A DNA stretch of 64,000 bases from an uncultured Blautia sp. Lineage in GTDB: Bacteria > Bacillota_A > Clostridia > Lachnospirales > Lachnospiraceae. The DNA lies in assembly GCA_905209435.1 (NCBI GenBank), contig CAJLTE010000007.1, forward strand, positions 1-64,000, in the 5' to 3' direction. The translations under genes and the position numbers were made by a program. Of this stretch, positions 1-8,800 are shown piece after piece (position 1 is the first letter of the stretch; each line of letters begins with the position of its first letter). The notes under the pieces were generated by a model. That model made no database searches, was not told the DNA's origin, and saw only the letters and a program-made list of their open reading frames with translations.

Positions 1-180
1 CGCCGCTGTTATCATCGCCGCCACTATAATCACCACCGCCGCTGTTATCATCGCCGCCGCTATAATCACCACCGCCGCTGTTATCATCGCCGCCGCTATA
101 ATCACCGCCGCCGCTATAATCATCGCCGCCACTATAATCATCACCGCCGCTATAATCATCACCGGTATCGTCATAACCAT
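1..180 (-). repeat. In-frame tandem repeat (36-bp then 18-bp period) in the LCP gene tail
   Basis: About two and a half copies of a 36-bp unit (12 residues, GGDYSGGDDNSG) are followed by 18-bp half-units (DDYSGG). The array is contiguous and in frame with the LCP coding sequence. It encodes a flexible acidic tail and continues past the left edge. Confidence 0.85.
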
Positions 181-1318
181 TATCACCGGACCATACAAAA
201 GTATCATTTGTGGTTGTAGTATCCGTATTCTGTGATGTAGCAGTTGAAGCATCATCCAGTTTGCTCTCTCCGCCAACAATCTCAAGAATCTTATTGCTGC
301 GGGCGATTACTTCTGATGATGGCGTATAATCCTGATCATCGTACAGGAACTTATGAAGTTCAACTACGTTGTTCTCCAGATCCGTAGGTACAATAATACT
401 TCCCTTGATATTGGAGAATTTATATTTCTGTGGGAAACCTGTACTGTCAGTAAATTTGTATCCTACCAGAGTAGGAATCAGTCCCAGAATATCCTGTTTG
501 GAAAGAGAAGTTGATACCATTGGGAAAACATCATCCATGATCTTAAAGATAGAAGAAAGTCCAGCTATCTTTGCCTTATCAAAAAGCATTCCAAGTACTC
601 GTCTCTGACGTTCCGTACGTCCCATATCAAGACTTGCTGTATAACGGATACGGCAATAGGAAGTTACCTGCACACCATTGAGGTGATAAGTTCCGACTGT
701 TGCTTCCTGATCTTCCGGTTTTGGTTCCGGTTTCTCGATCGGTGTGTAGCTCTTTCCTGTCAGTTTGGAAGTCTCTACACAATAGTTATTCATATGCTCG
801 ATCTCAGCATAAGACAACGGAATATCCAGACCGCCCAGGTCATCAACAACTTCTACAAGTGCTGAGAAATCTGCTGTTGCATAATCGGAAATATCCAGAT
901 CCAGGTTAGTGTTCAGCATGGAAATTGCCTGCTCCGGTCCACCGTACGCATAAGCCGCATTTGCTTTTGTATAAGTATCATCTCCGACATTCAGGAGTGT
1001 ATCTCTGTATACAGATACCATTCGTACTTCTTTCGTATCGTTGTTTACACTCACAATAATCATTGTATCGCTGTTCTGCGCAGAATACTGAGAGCCTTCG
1101 CCTCTGGTATCAATACCAAACAGTACATATGTCTTATAGCCTGTCATCTTTGGTGCTTCCTGGTTTACAATTACTTTCTCCTGATCCAGTTCCGGCTGCT
1201 CAATCTTATCCAGTCTGGCAGAAATCTGTCCATATACATACAGTCCGCCAATGAACAGTAACAGTACAATAATCTCAAGCACAAACAGTACTTTTCTCTT
1301 TTTTCCTGGTTTAGCCAT
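1..1318 (-). CDS. LytR-CpsA-Psr (LCP) family ligase, 3' end cut by window edge
   Basis: Extracytoplasmic membrane-anchored enzyme of the LCP family, which transfers polyprenyl-linked glycans to peptidoglycan. The ATG at 1318 follows a GGGGAAAG ribosome binding site. A basic N-terminus and one membrane helix (about residues 9-29) precede an LCP domain recognised by VLFGIDTRGEG, NSDTMIIVSVN, MVSVYRDT and the Arg-rich RIRYTASLDMGRTERQRR stretch, whose arginines contact the polyprenyl pyrophosphate in known members. After about residue 360 comes a Thr/Asp linker and then an acidic Gly-Asp-Ser-Tyr repeat tail that runs off the left edge, so the stop codon is not seen. It starts 16 bp after the sugar-1-P transferase gene and is probably cotranscribed with it. 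Its likely job is wall attachment of the polysaccharide encoded here; this partner assignment is inference from context. Confidence 0.9.
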   Translation of the reverse strand, partial: MAKPGKKRKVLFVLEIIVLLLFIGGLYVYGQISARLDKIEQPELDQEKVIVNQEAPKMTGYKTYVLFGIDTRGEGSQYSAQNSDTMIIVSVNNDTKEVRMVSVYRDTLLNVGDDTYTKANAAYAYGGPEQAISMLNTNLDLDISDYATADFSALVEVVDDLGGLDIPLSYAEIEHMNNYCVETSKLTGKSYTPIEKPEPKPEDQEATVGTYHLNGVQVTSYCRIRYTASLDMGRTERQRRVLGMLFDKAKIAGLSSIFKIMDDVFPMVSTSLSKQDILGLIPTLVGYKFTDSTGFPQKYKFSNIKGSIIVPTDLENNVVELHKFLYDDQDYTPSSEVIARSNKILEIVGGESKLDDASTATSQNTDTTTTNDTFVWSGDNGYDDTGDDYSGGDDYSGGDDYSGGGDYSGGDDNSGGGDYSGGDDNSGGGDYSGGDDNSG

Positions 1319-1334
1319 ACTCTTTCCCCTTATC

Positions 1335-2738
1335 TTAATATGCATTCTTGTTTATAAATCCCTTAAAAAATGTAAGGAATATGATCTTAATGTCCAGTCC
1401 GATACTCCAGTTTTCAATATAATAAAGATCACACTCTATCCTTTTCCTTATGGAAGTATCTCCACGATAGCCATTTACCTGAGCCCATCCTGTAAGTCCC
1501 GGGCGTACCTGGTGTTTCACCATATATCTCGGAATTTCTTCCCTGAACTTCTCTACAAAAAACGGTCGTTCCGGTCGTGGACCCACAAGGCTCATATTGC
1601 CCTTCAGTATATTGAAAAGCTGCGGCAATTCATCAATACTGGTGTGACGCATAAACTTTCCTATCGGTGTTACTCTTGGGTCATTTTTTACTGTCCATGC
1701 TTTCTTCTCTTCTGCCTCCGGCTGCACTTCCATAGAACGGAATTTGTACATCCAGAATGTCTGATTGTGAAGTCCCACTCTTTCCTGTTTATAGATCAGA
1801 GGTCCCGGTGAAGTCAGTTTAATAATCAGACACATCAGAAGCATCAATGGAGAAGTCACTATAATACCTACGATCGATCCTACAATATCCATAGCCCGCT
1901 TGACCAGTGCATTAAACGTATTATTCAATGGCACATAACGGATGTTGATGACCGGAAGTCCCAGGATATCCTCTGTATAAGGCTTCGTCGGAATGATTTT
2001 ATTATAGTCCGGAATAAATTTCGTGTGTACTCCTGACTTTTCACACAGTGCCACAATTTCCTCCAGACGATAGTATTCGCTCAGTCCCAGGGTAATGGCA
2101 ATCTCATCCAGTCGATTCTCCGGAAGTATGATATTAAGATTCGCAATTCTTCCAAGAACTTTAATTCCTTTATACTCTGTTCCGGCTGCAACATTGTCGT
2201 CCAGTATTCCACGTATCACATAGCCCCACTGAGGATTAGCAAGAACACGGTCAATATATTCCTCTGCTGCACGGCTGTACCCTACACAGATCATCTGCTT
2301 CTGATTAAGCCCTTTCTCACGCATATCTCTGAGAAGAGTGAAGATCAGCATTCGAACACACCACTGAAGTATGATATTGATCACATAGAACATAATATAG
2401 GTAGAACGGGAATAGTCACCCTCATCTATCATATAAAATGTGAACATGAGAATAAGGAGCCCGAGCGAATTGGCTTTTATAATATTAGCCAGTACAAGTC
2501 GGCGCCCCTGCATCCGCATAGGAGTGTATAGAGTAAATGCCTGATACAAAAGCAGATAAACAGGTATGATAAGAATCAACATCATCATATACTGCTGGAA
2601 ACTTCTGGTTCTGACTGCAGTTGCGGCCATCGGACCTACAAAACGGATCAGCCAGGCAAGAAAATATGACAGTACCAGCACAATTGTATCAATAAGCATA
2701 TGGAGACGACTGAAATTCTTTTCATTGTCTTTTAACAA
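1335..2738 (-). CDS. Polyprenyl-phosphate sugar-1-phosphate transferase (WbaP/CpsE-type)
   Basis: Integral membrane enzyme that transfers a sugar-1-phosphate from a nucleotide sugar to undecaprenyl phosphate, the priming step of lipid-linked glycan synthesis. Four N-terminal membrane helices (about residues 14-130) precede a CoA-binding-like Rossmann domain (about 140-250) and a C-terminal bacterial sugar transferase domain opening with KRAMDIVGS and a membrane-embedded helix. That domain carries PGPLIYKQERVG, MYKFRSM, DELPQLFNILKGNMSLVGPRPERP (read in two overlapping motifs) and RPGLTGWAQVNGYRGD, the family hallmarks. The length of 467 residues is normal for the long form. The start is TTG, supported by GAGGTG eight bases upstream. 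The sugar specificity cannot be read from sequence. It heads a two-gene unit with the LCP gene. Confidence 0.93.
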   Translation of the reverse strand: MLKDNEKNFSRLHMLIDTIVLVLSYFLAWLIRFVGPMAATAVRTRSFQQYMMMLILIIPVYLLLYQAFTLYTPMRMQGRRLVLANIIKANSLGLLILMFTFYMIDEGDYSRSTYIMFYVINIILQWCVRMLIFTLLRDMREKGLNQKQMICVGYSRAAEEYIDRVLANPQWGYVIRGILDDNVAAGTEYKGIKVLGRIANLNIILPENRLDEIAITLGLSEYYRLEEIVALCEKSGVHTKFIPDYNKIIPTKPYTEDILGLPVINIRYVPLNNTFNALVKRAMDIVGSIVGIIVTSPLMLLMCLIIKLTSPGPLIYKQERVGLHNQTFWMYKFRSMEVQPEAEEKKAWTVKNDPRVTPIGKFMRHTSIDELPQLFNILKGNMSLVGPRPERPFFVEKFREEIPRYMVKHQVRPGLTGWAQVNGYRGDTSIRKRIECDLYYIENWSIGLDIKIIFLTFFKGFINKNAY

Positions 2739-2775
2739 TCTTTTGTCACCTCATTTTTTCATTGCCTTTCGGCAG

Positions 2776-2814
2776 GGTCAAAAGGATTTTTGACCTTAGT
2801 ATCCTTATATTATA
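2776..2814 (-). promoter_or_regulatory. Probable promoter -10 and leader hairpin for the sugar-1-P transferase/LCP unit
   Basis: On the minus strand a TATAAT (2814-2809) lies in the 176-bp gap upstream of the sugar-1-P transferase. No good -35 is visible. Between it and the start is a perfect 8-bp inverted repeat, GGTCAAAA at 2776-2783 and TTTTGACC at 2788-2795, which could be an operator or a leader stem-loop. Confidence 0.4.
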
Positions 2815-2914
2815 ATAGTTAATTTACAAAAGCAATAAAATCTTCTTCTGAAATTTATAAAATTTCTGTGAATTTCTTTGTTACTATTTTACATTTTTCC
2901 ACTTTTTTCAATTA

Positions 2915-3871
2915 TCATCCGCGAAAACGGCGAAAGATATTCACCCAAAGTTCAAGCTGAATTTTTATATAATTCGGCAGATTCCGCAATCTGAAAGGCA
3001 CTTTTCGATTCTTTACGCTGATCTGAAATCCGTTTTTGATGCCCGCAATATATTCTCTGCCAAATCCCTTTAATGTAAAGAACAAAATCTTGATTCCGAA
3101 TCCAGCCACAAGGAACGGCAGATTTATAACGATCTGCAAAAGAGGCATATTCTTATAGATCAGATAAATATTGTTTCTGGAAGAATAGCGGATTTTAAAT
3201 TGGTTATATCTGGAACCGCTTGTGCCGCTTCCTACATGATATACCATAGCATCCGGCGCATACCAGTTCTCATATCCGTGAATCCTTGCCCTGTATCCTA
3301 CATCCATATCTTCCAGATAAGCAAAATGTTCCTCATCAAATAGCCCGATTTTGTCAAAAATCTTCTTTCTATATATAGCAGCACCTGCACAGGAGGAAAA
3401 AATCTTCTCCTCTTTCTCGTAGGTATGGATATCCTTTCCTTTCCCCCGCGCATATGCCCAGCCAAGTGCACAGTAATAATTTCCTGCATCATCCAGTCTG
3501 TCTCTGTCATGAAACTGGATCATTCTGGCTGCACAGGAGAACGCTTTCGGATGTCTTTTGATAGCTGAAGTCATCTCTTCGATAAAGTTCTCTGTCACTT
3601 CAATATCATTATTTAAAAGAAGCACATATGGCGCTCTGGATGCTTTAATTCCCTCATTGACGGCTTTACAGAATCCATAATTCTCGGGCAGTTCGATCAG
3701 ATGCACCCAAGGATATCTGGCAGCTACAAAAGCACAGCTTCCATCACTGGACCCATTATCTACCAGGATCACCTCAAAATTATTTACAGTCTGGCATTCC
3801 ATTCCTGCCAGCACACCATCCAGATAGGCCATACCGTTAAAGTTCGGAATAATCACTGATACTTCCTGCAT
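2915..3871 (-). CDS. GT2 glycosyltransferase (rhamnosyltransferase-like)
   Basis: Cytoplasmic or membrane-associated inverting glycosyltransferase of family GT2 with a GT-A fold. The nucleotide-binding strand VSVIIPNFNG is followed by ILVDNGSSDGS, the DxD-like LLLNNDIEV (about residue 88) and the acceptor-side segment LEDMDVGYRARIHGY with a following YHVGSGT, which is typical of RfbF/WcaA-like rhamnosyltransferases. The C-terminal third is hydrophobic and basic, suggesting membrane association. Its start overlaps the end of the upstream glycosyltransferase by 19 bp, so the two are translationally coupled. The donor sugar is not determinable; rhamnose is suggested by family resemblance and by rfbC in the locus. 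Confidence 0.88.
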   Translation of the reverse strand: MQEVSVIIPNFNGMAYLDGVLAGMECQTVNNFEVILVDNGSSDGSCAFVAARYPWVHLIELPENYGFCKAVNEGIKASRAPYVLLLNNDIEVTENFIEEMTSAIKRHPKAFSCAARMIQFHDRDRLDDAGNYYCALGWAYARGKGKDIHTYEKEEKIFSSCAGAAIYRKKIFDKIGLFDEEHFAYLEDMDVGYRARIHGYENWYAPDAMVYHVGSGTSGSRYNQFKIRYSSRNNIYLIYKNMPLLQIVINLPFLVAGFGIKILFFTLKGFGREYIAGIKNGFQISVKNRKVPFRLRNLPNYIKIQLELWVNIFRRFRG

Positions 3872-5778
3872 GATTTCCTCCCTGTTTTTACTGATTTCTC
3901 TTTATACTGTCCTTTCTTTGCTTCCGCAGTCTCCATTCCCGGAATCGGCTTCAGAGAATAGTTCCATTTGGTAAGAGACAGGTTCTTATTATAGTAAGGA
4001 TCTCCGTTCTTAAGAATATCCAGCCAATGACAGCGCATATATTCAATTTCCGTCTGGAAACGGCGGATCTTCTCCTTACTGTCCTCTGCACCTCTGGTCT
4101 TGGACTCCATATGATAAAGCTTCGCATATGGGTCATATACGATCAGATGATCATTCCTTCTTACCTTCAGACACAGATCCACATCATTAAATGCCACTGC
4201 AAGATCTTCAGTAAATCCTCCTGCTTCCTCAAATACTTTCTTCTTCATCATCAGACATGCAGCTGTCACTGCACTCATATCCTGAAGCAGAGATGCTTTG
4301 TGAAGATATCCGGTACGGTCTGCAGGCATGTCCACAAACATATGACCTGCAATGCCGCCCATTCCGATCACGCAGCCTGCATGCTGGATCGTATTGTCCG
4401 GATAAATAAGTTTCGCTCCCACACCCCCGACTTCCGGGCGCTGGCATACTCCCAGCATCTCTTCCATCCAGTCCGGGTTAATAGATTTCACATCATTATT
4501 CAGAAAAAGCAGATACTTGCCTTTCGCATGAGCAACGCCAAAATTATTGATAGCAGAATAATTGAATTCCTTTCCCCAGCGCAAGAGATGGATACGTGAG
4601 TCTTTTGAAAGTTCTTTATAGTATTTGAAAATTTCATCAGTAGTACTGTTATTCTCAATGATGATAATCTCGAAATTCTGATAAGAAGTATTCTTCTCCA
4701 GCATTTCCAGGCAGGTCTGGAGAGTCTCTTTCTCATCTTTATTCGGAATGATTACAGAAACAAGTGGATTTCCCTGTACAGGATATTTCACGCGATAGAA
4801 TCCCAGATCCTGGGTATGGCTTACAATACCTTTGGTCTTTGTTCTTTCAAGGTTTGCCTCTATCGCTCTTTTTCCTGCTTCAAATGCATACATCTTGCTT
4901 GCAGGATTATCTGCAGTAGATGCCTTGTGTGTTCTCCAGTGATAAAGGATCTCCGGAACATGCAGAACTTCTCTGGCATTCTCTGTGCATCGGAAAATAA
5001 AATCATAATCCTGTGCTCCGTCAAACTCCTTTCTGAAACCGCCGGCTTTCTCCACAATACTTCTGCGCACCACAAAAAAATGGCAGATATAATTGTTAGA
5101 ACGCAGCAGATCCAGATTAAAATCCGGTTTCAGATGAGGCTGGAAATGTTCATCCAATTCTGTGGTTACTTTGTCCTCGTCTGTATAGAGTGCATCTGCC
5201 TCCGGATGATCCTGTAATGCCTTCACAATTTCATATAGCGCATTCGGTGCCAGCAGATCGTCATGATCAAGGAGCCCCATAAATTCTCCCTTTGCCATGG
5301 CAAATGCCTGGTTTGTATTCTCCGCGATTCCCAGATTCTCTTTAAGATTGCAAAATCTTACTCTGGAATCTCTTGCTGAATAGTCTGCCAGGACTTTCTG
5401 CATTCCCTCATTGTCAGGACTTGCATTTGCAATACACAGCTCCCATTCCGAGTAGGTTTGGCTGATCAGCGACTCGATCATCTGCTTCAGAAATTCCACT
5501 GGAGTCTGATAGGCAGGTACTGCAATACTGATCAGTGGTTTATAGTCAAATCTGTGTTTCCTTTGTGTTTCCAGTGTTTCCTCATCCGGAATGTATGCCT
5601 CATACCATGGACCATACGGTACTTCTTCCGGTTCAAAACGTTCATGCAGTCTGATCCAGAATTCTTTAGGACCATAGTGCTTCAGATAGCGAAACCCTTT
5701 CTGGATCGTGTAAGGAGAAAGTTTTTTCAGCATTCTTGTCCACTGAATTTTTCCTCCTACTGATTGTTTTCTGCTCAT
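3853..5778 (-). CDS. Two-domain GT2 glycosyltransferase
   Basis: A 641-residue protein carrying two GT2 domains. Domain A (about residues 85-330) has ISIAVPAYQTP, the DHDD metal-binding motif in GLLDHDDLLAPNALY, YTDEDK and LYHWRTH. Domain B (about 345-600) has VSVIIPNKDE, IIENNST, FNYSAINNFG, LLFLNNDV and FNDVDLCLKVR. Such proteins occur in rhamnan and O-antigen-like clusters and may add two residues or polymerise. The ATG at 5778 is chosen because GAGG lies seven bases upstream; a longer in-frame reading to 5838 has no such signal. It is paralogous to the two larger glycosyltransferases at 8801 and 11247 but lacks their long N-terminal extension. Confidence 0.9.
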   Translation of the reverse strand: MSRKQSVGGKIQWTRMLKKLSPYTIQKGFRYLKHYGPKEFWIRLHERFEPEEVPYGPWYEAYIPDEETLETQRKHRFDYKPLISIAVPAYQTPVEFLKQMIESLISQTYSEWELCIANASPDNEGMQKVLADYSARDSRVRFCNLKENLGIAENTNQAFAMAKGEFMGLLDHDDLLAPNALYEIVKALQDHPEADALYTDEDKVTTELDEHFQPHLKPDFNLDLLRSNNYICHFFVVRRSIVEKAGGFRKEFDGAQDYDFIFRCTENAREVLHVPEILYHWRTHKASTADNPASKMYAFEAGKRAIEANLERTKTKGIVSHTQDLGFYRVKYPVQGNPLVSVIIPNKDEKETLQTCLEMLEKNTSYQNFEIIIIENNSTTDEIFKYYKELSKDSRIHLLRWGKEFNYSAINNFGVAHAKGKYLLFLNNDVKSINPDWMEEMLGVCQRPEVGGVGAKLIYPDNTIQHAGCVIGMGGIAGHMFVDMPADRTGYLHKASLLQDMSAVTAACLMMKKKVFEEAGGFTEDLAVAFNDVDLCLKVRRNDHLIVYDPYAKLYHMESKTRGAEDSKEKIRRFQTEIEYMRCHWLDILKNGDPYYNKNLSLTKWNYSLKPIPGMETAEAKKGQYKEKSVKTGRKSCRKYQ

Positions 5779-5832
5779 ATGATAACCTCGATCTTTATTA
5801 TGATTTTTTATTTTAACATTGTATGATATTTT

Positions 5833-5862
5833 TTGCAAGAAAGGTGCCTAATGTGTTATACT
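5833..5862 (+). promoter_or_regulatory. Predicted promoter of the plus-strand D,D-carboxypeptidase
   Basis: TTGCAA (5833-5838) and TATACT (5857-5862) are separated by 18 bp, about 48 bp before the ATG at 5910. The 131-bp gap also has to serve the divergent glycosyltransferase at 5778. Confidence 0.5.
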
Positions 5863-5909
5863 GCTTTTATCTGATGATTTGATTTAACAAATAGGAGTAT
5901 TATTATACC

Positions 5910-7181
5910 ATGAAGAAAAAAAGAATTACCGCAGCCCTGCTGGCTCTGGGACTCAGTACAGTTACCGTATTGTCCCAGCTGCCGGTTCTTGCTGCTGAAG
6001 AAACAGCCGCTGAAGCACAGGTACAGGCAACCGCTGATCCTTCTGTAGTCATCACAAACGGAATTGACGGATGGCCGCAGGCTTCTGATATCTCGTCTAC
6101 TGCAGCAATCGTGATGGAAACTTCAAACAACACTGTACTCTATTCCAAGAATGCAGACCAGGCTCTCTATCCTGCCAGTGCGGTTAAAGTGATGACCTGC
6201 CTGCTCGCGCTTGAAAACAGCAATCTGGATGATCAGGTAACTATGACTGCAACAGGTGTGTCCGGTGTCACTGACGGAGGCGCCAATATTTCCTCACAGC
6301 TGGATGAAGTTTTCACAATGGAGCAATGTTTATATGCCATTATGGTTGCTTCTGCCAACGATATCGCACTTCAGGTAGCTGAACATATCGGCGGTTCTGT
6401 AGATGCTTTTGTGCAGACAATGAACATCCGAGCCCAGGAACTCGGATGTACAAATACTGTTTTCACCAATCCTACCGGACTTCCCGATGAGAACCAGCAT
6501 ACGACTGCTCATGATATGGCACTGATCATGGAAACAGCTATGGAAAACGAAACTTTTCGTACCATTGCGGCTACTACATCTTATACACTTCCGGCAACCA
6601 ATGTTTCCGGCGGTGAACGTGTACTTACAAACAGCTTTACTATGATCAACAACACCAGCGACGGATATTATGAACCATGTATCGGTGGAAAAGAAGGCTA
6701 TACTGAGGCATCCGGAAGTACTCTGGTATGCGAAGCAGCAAAGAATAATATGAAACTTGTATGTGTCGTATTAAACGGTGCATCCGGTGTCACTGATGAT
6801 GAAGCAATCGCACTCCTTAATTATGGATTTGATAATTTTTCTCCGCTGACCATCGCTGACAGTGATTTCAACCGTCTCTCCGGCGGTACAGTCATTACTC
6901 CGAACGGAGCCACTGAAGATAATCTGACTACAGAAGATACTTCCTCTGACGGTCAGATCATGCGGCAGTATTATTTTGGCGGAACCCCTGTTGGAACTGC
7001 AGTCCTTGAAGATGTAGAACAGGAAACAAATGACGCTGCAGTCACAGGTCAGAAAAACATGGATGCGGCTAAACAATATTCTGCTTCCCATACTGTGACT
7101 CCATACTATATTATCGGAGCAATCGGAGCTGCTTTCCTGCTGTTCTTCCTGTTTCTGATGATCAAAGTGATCAAATCCTGA
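5910..7181 (+). CDS. D-alanyl-D-alanine carboxypeptidase-like protein (PBP5/DacA family) with KEG motif
   Basis: Exported serine peptidase fold of the S11 family, which trims the terminal D-Ala of peptidoglycan stem peptides. It has a signal peptide (residues 1 to about 29), a catalytic domain with motif I SAVK (in YPASAVKVM) and motif II SAN, and a C-terminal membrane helix (about residues 397-420) ending in a basic tail. Motif III reads GGKEGYT, so the usual KTG is KEG; the paralogue at 18811 has the canonical KTG. Whether the Glu abolishes or alters activity cannot be told from sequence. This is the only plus-strand gene inside the polysaccharide locus and has its own promoter and terminator. 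An AGGAG lies 13 bases before the ATG, a slightly long spacing. Confidence 0.9.
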   Translation: MKKKRITAALLALGLSTVTVLSQLPVLAAEETAAEAQVQATADPSVVITNGIDGWPQASDISSTAAIVMETSNNTVLYSKNADQALYPASAVKVMTCLLALENSNLDDQVTMTATGVSGVTDGGANISSQLDEVFTMEQCLYAIMVASANDIALQVAEHIGGSVDAFVQTMNIRAQELGCTNTVFTNPTGLPDENQHTTAHDMALIMETAMENETFRTIAATTSYTLPATNVSGGERVLTNSFTMINNTSDGYYEPCIGGKEGYTEASGSTLVCEAAKNNMKLVCVVLNGASGVTDDEAIALLNYGFDNFSPLTIADSDFNRLSGGTVITPNGATEDNLTTEDTSSDGQIMRQYYFGGTPVGTAVLEDVEQETNDAAVTGQKNMDAAKQYSASHTVTPYYIIGAIGAAFLLFFLFLMIKVIKS

Positions 7182-7200
7182 TCATGTTCTAAATGTTTTA

Positions 7201-7290
7201 TTATGTCACAGGAACATTACGGAGTAATTTCCCTGTGACATAATAAACTGGAATTACCTGCATATATGATATGCGGCAATTCCAGTTTTT
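7201..7290 (+). terminator. Double hairpin terminator between convergent genes
   Basis: A 12-bp perfect inverted repeat (7201-7212 with 7232-7243) is followed by a second hairpin whose outer arms are AACTGGAATT (7246-7255) and AATTCCAGTT (7278-7287), with an inner GCATAT/ATATGC stem. A run of seven T follows. It ends the plus-strand carboxypeptidase and probably also the minus-strand operon that stops at 7321. Confidence 0.85.
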
Positions 7291-7320
7291 TTGATTCTAT
7301 ATTATTTTTTCTCTATCATC

Positions 7321-8793
7321 CTACGCATAAAACGGCATCACAAGGAATGCCCAGCATGCAAAGGGTGAGATCACCAATAACGCGGTAACTACTCTATAGA
7401 TCCAACTTCGTACTTTTTCATTCTTTATAACCTTTTTCAGGATATTATTCCATCCCAGTGTAACGAAATACATCAGCGGATACAGTGCAGGCATCAGATA
7501 TCTTCCCTGTGCCTGATTATCACTGTAATAAACATAATACATATATAAAATCACAGGTATAATAATAAGCAACACCATCATCAGATGAAATATACCCTCA
7601 TCACTCCACTTTTTTGATGTAACTTTTGTTCTGACTTTCAATATATCATCTGCTAAAGTCTTCTTCTGCACTATATACATGCTCTTCCTGAGACTGAAAG
7701 TTTCTCTCACAAAGAACACACTTAAGATTCCTGCCGCAAAAAATGCAATATACATCTTGCTGACTGTATAAGGCATATATATTTCCATCAGACCAAAAGT
7801 ACCGATGAAGCTTACACACACGGTCAGTATCCAGTTATGATACCAGCCCGGATCCTGATAAAAGATAATATCTTTCCATGTCCATCCCCACTTTTCCGGT
7901 GTAGGATAGAGCGATGGCCTGTAATCTTTTTGTGCATATTTTTCAGCGCATTCCGCACAGGATTTTCTTCCAAGGAAATCTCCATTATACAGAACTGCAT
8001 TCCGGATAAACCACCATCCGCAAAGTGCCACTGTTACTCCGGCAATTGCAGCACCTCTGCTTAAAAGGAAACGGACCCTCTTTGAAAAAGGCTCCTCTCT
8101 GCACAACAATATAGTAAGGCAAAAGAAGAAAAAACTGCACAAGATCCAACCGTATGCATTGAAGTACGATAATGCACATACTGCCATTCCCACTGCAAGC
8201 ATCATGCAATTTTTCCATGTCCATTTTTCCCTCAGATAGGACGCCCAGGCATACAGGATGATCGCTGCTGCCAGAAGCGCCAGTGAGTCAGTATTTACAT
8301 AAGTTCCCAGAAAAATCGCCTGCGGCATAAAACCTGCAAGTGCTACAAACAGCCACCTTACTTCTCCGGAATATTTCTCCTTCGGAAATAATTTACCGGA
8401 AGCCTTTATTACGAAATATACAGCCCCTGTAACAAACAGTACATCTGCCATACGTGCAGCTTTGATCATGTCTGCTCCCCTTACTCCAAAAAGTCTGGAG
8501 ATTTTCATAAACAGAGCAGAGACCATATAAGACAGTACCGGATAATACGCATAGGAAATACCCCATACTTCATTTCTCACAGCCGGGTCATCTCCTTTTG
8601 GAAGAGCTCCGTGATGCCATAAAATATAATCCGCAACAAGATATCTCATAGGCTCATCCGGTCCTGCATTAAACGGCTGGGTCATTGTCCATGCAGTCAT
8701 AAGGATAAATGCAAGAAACACAAATGCAATGGTCATACTTTTTTCATTAATCTCTATTCTTTTTTTCTTTAACATATTTTCTTTCACAATCAT
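7321..8793 (-). CDS. DUF2142-like polytopic membrane protein, possible GT-C-type glycosyltransferase
   Basis: A 490-residue protein with roughly 11 membrane helices. Just after the first helix comes a periplasm-side-type loop with GPDEPMRY, resembling the acidic catalytic loop of GT-C enzymes and the PDEP signature of DUF2142. A large extracytoplasmic loop (about residues 260-320) contains several Cys and Trp residues. GT-C proteins such as ArnT use polyprenyl-phosphate sugars on the outer face of the membrane; that this one does so is inference. It is the last gene of the long operon and starts seven bases after the preceding stop codon. The start codon is not firmly supported by a ribosome binding site and could be the Met six codons further on. 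Confidence 0.75.
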   Translation of the reverse strand: MIVKENMLKKKRIEINEKSMTIAFVFLAFILMTAWTMTQPFNAGPDEPMRYLVADYILWHHGALPKGDDPAVRNEVWGISYAYYPVLSYMVSALFMKISRLFGVRGADMIKAARMADVLFVTGAVYFVIKASGKLFPKEKYSGEVRWLFVALAGFMPQAIFLGTYVNTDSLALLAAAIILYAWASYLREKWTWKNCMMLAVGMAVCALSYFNAYGWILCSFFFFCLTILLCREEPFSKRVRFLLSRGAAIAGVTVALCGWWFIRNAVLYNGDFLGRKSCAECAEKYAQKDYRPSLYPTPEKWGWTWKDIIFYQDPGWYHNWILTVCVSFIGTFGLMEIYMPYTVSKMYIAFFAAGILSVFFVRETFSLRKSMYIVQKKTLADDILKVRTKVTSKKWSDEGIFHLMMVLLIIIPVILYMYYVYYSDNQAQGRYLMPALYPLMYFVTLGWNNILKKVIKNEKVRSWIYRVVTALLVISPFACWAFLVMPFYA

Positions 8794-8800
8794 GATTATT

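Noticed and set aside
1..180. Regularly spaced repeats resembling a CRISPR array
   Set aside because: The units are contiguous, in frame and code for a Gly-Asp-Ser-Tyr tail; there are no spacers and no cas genes.
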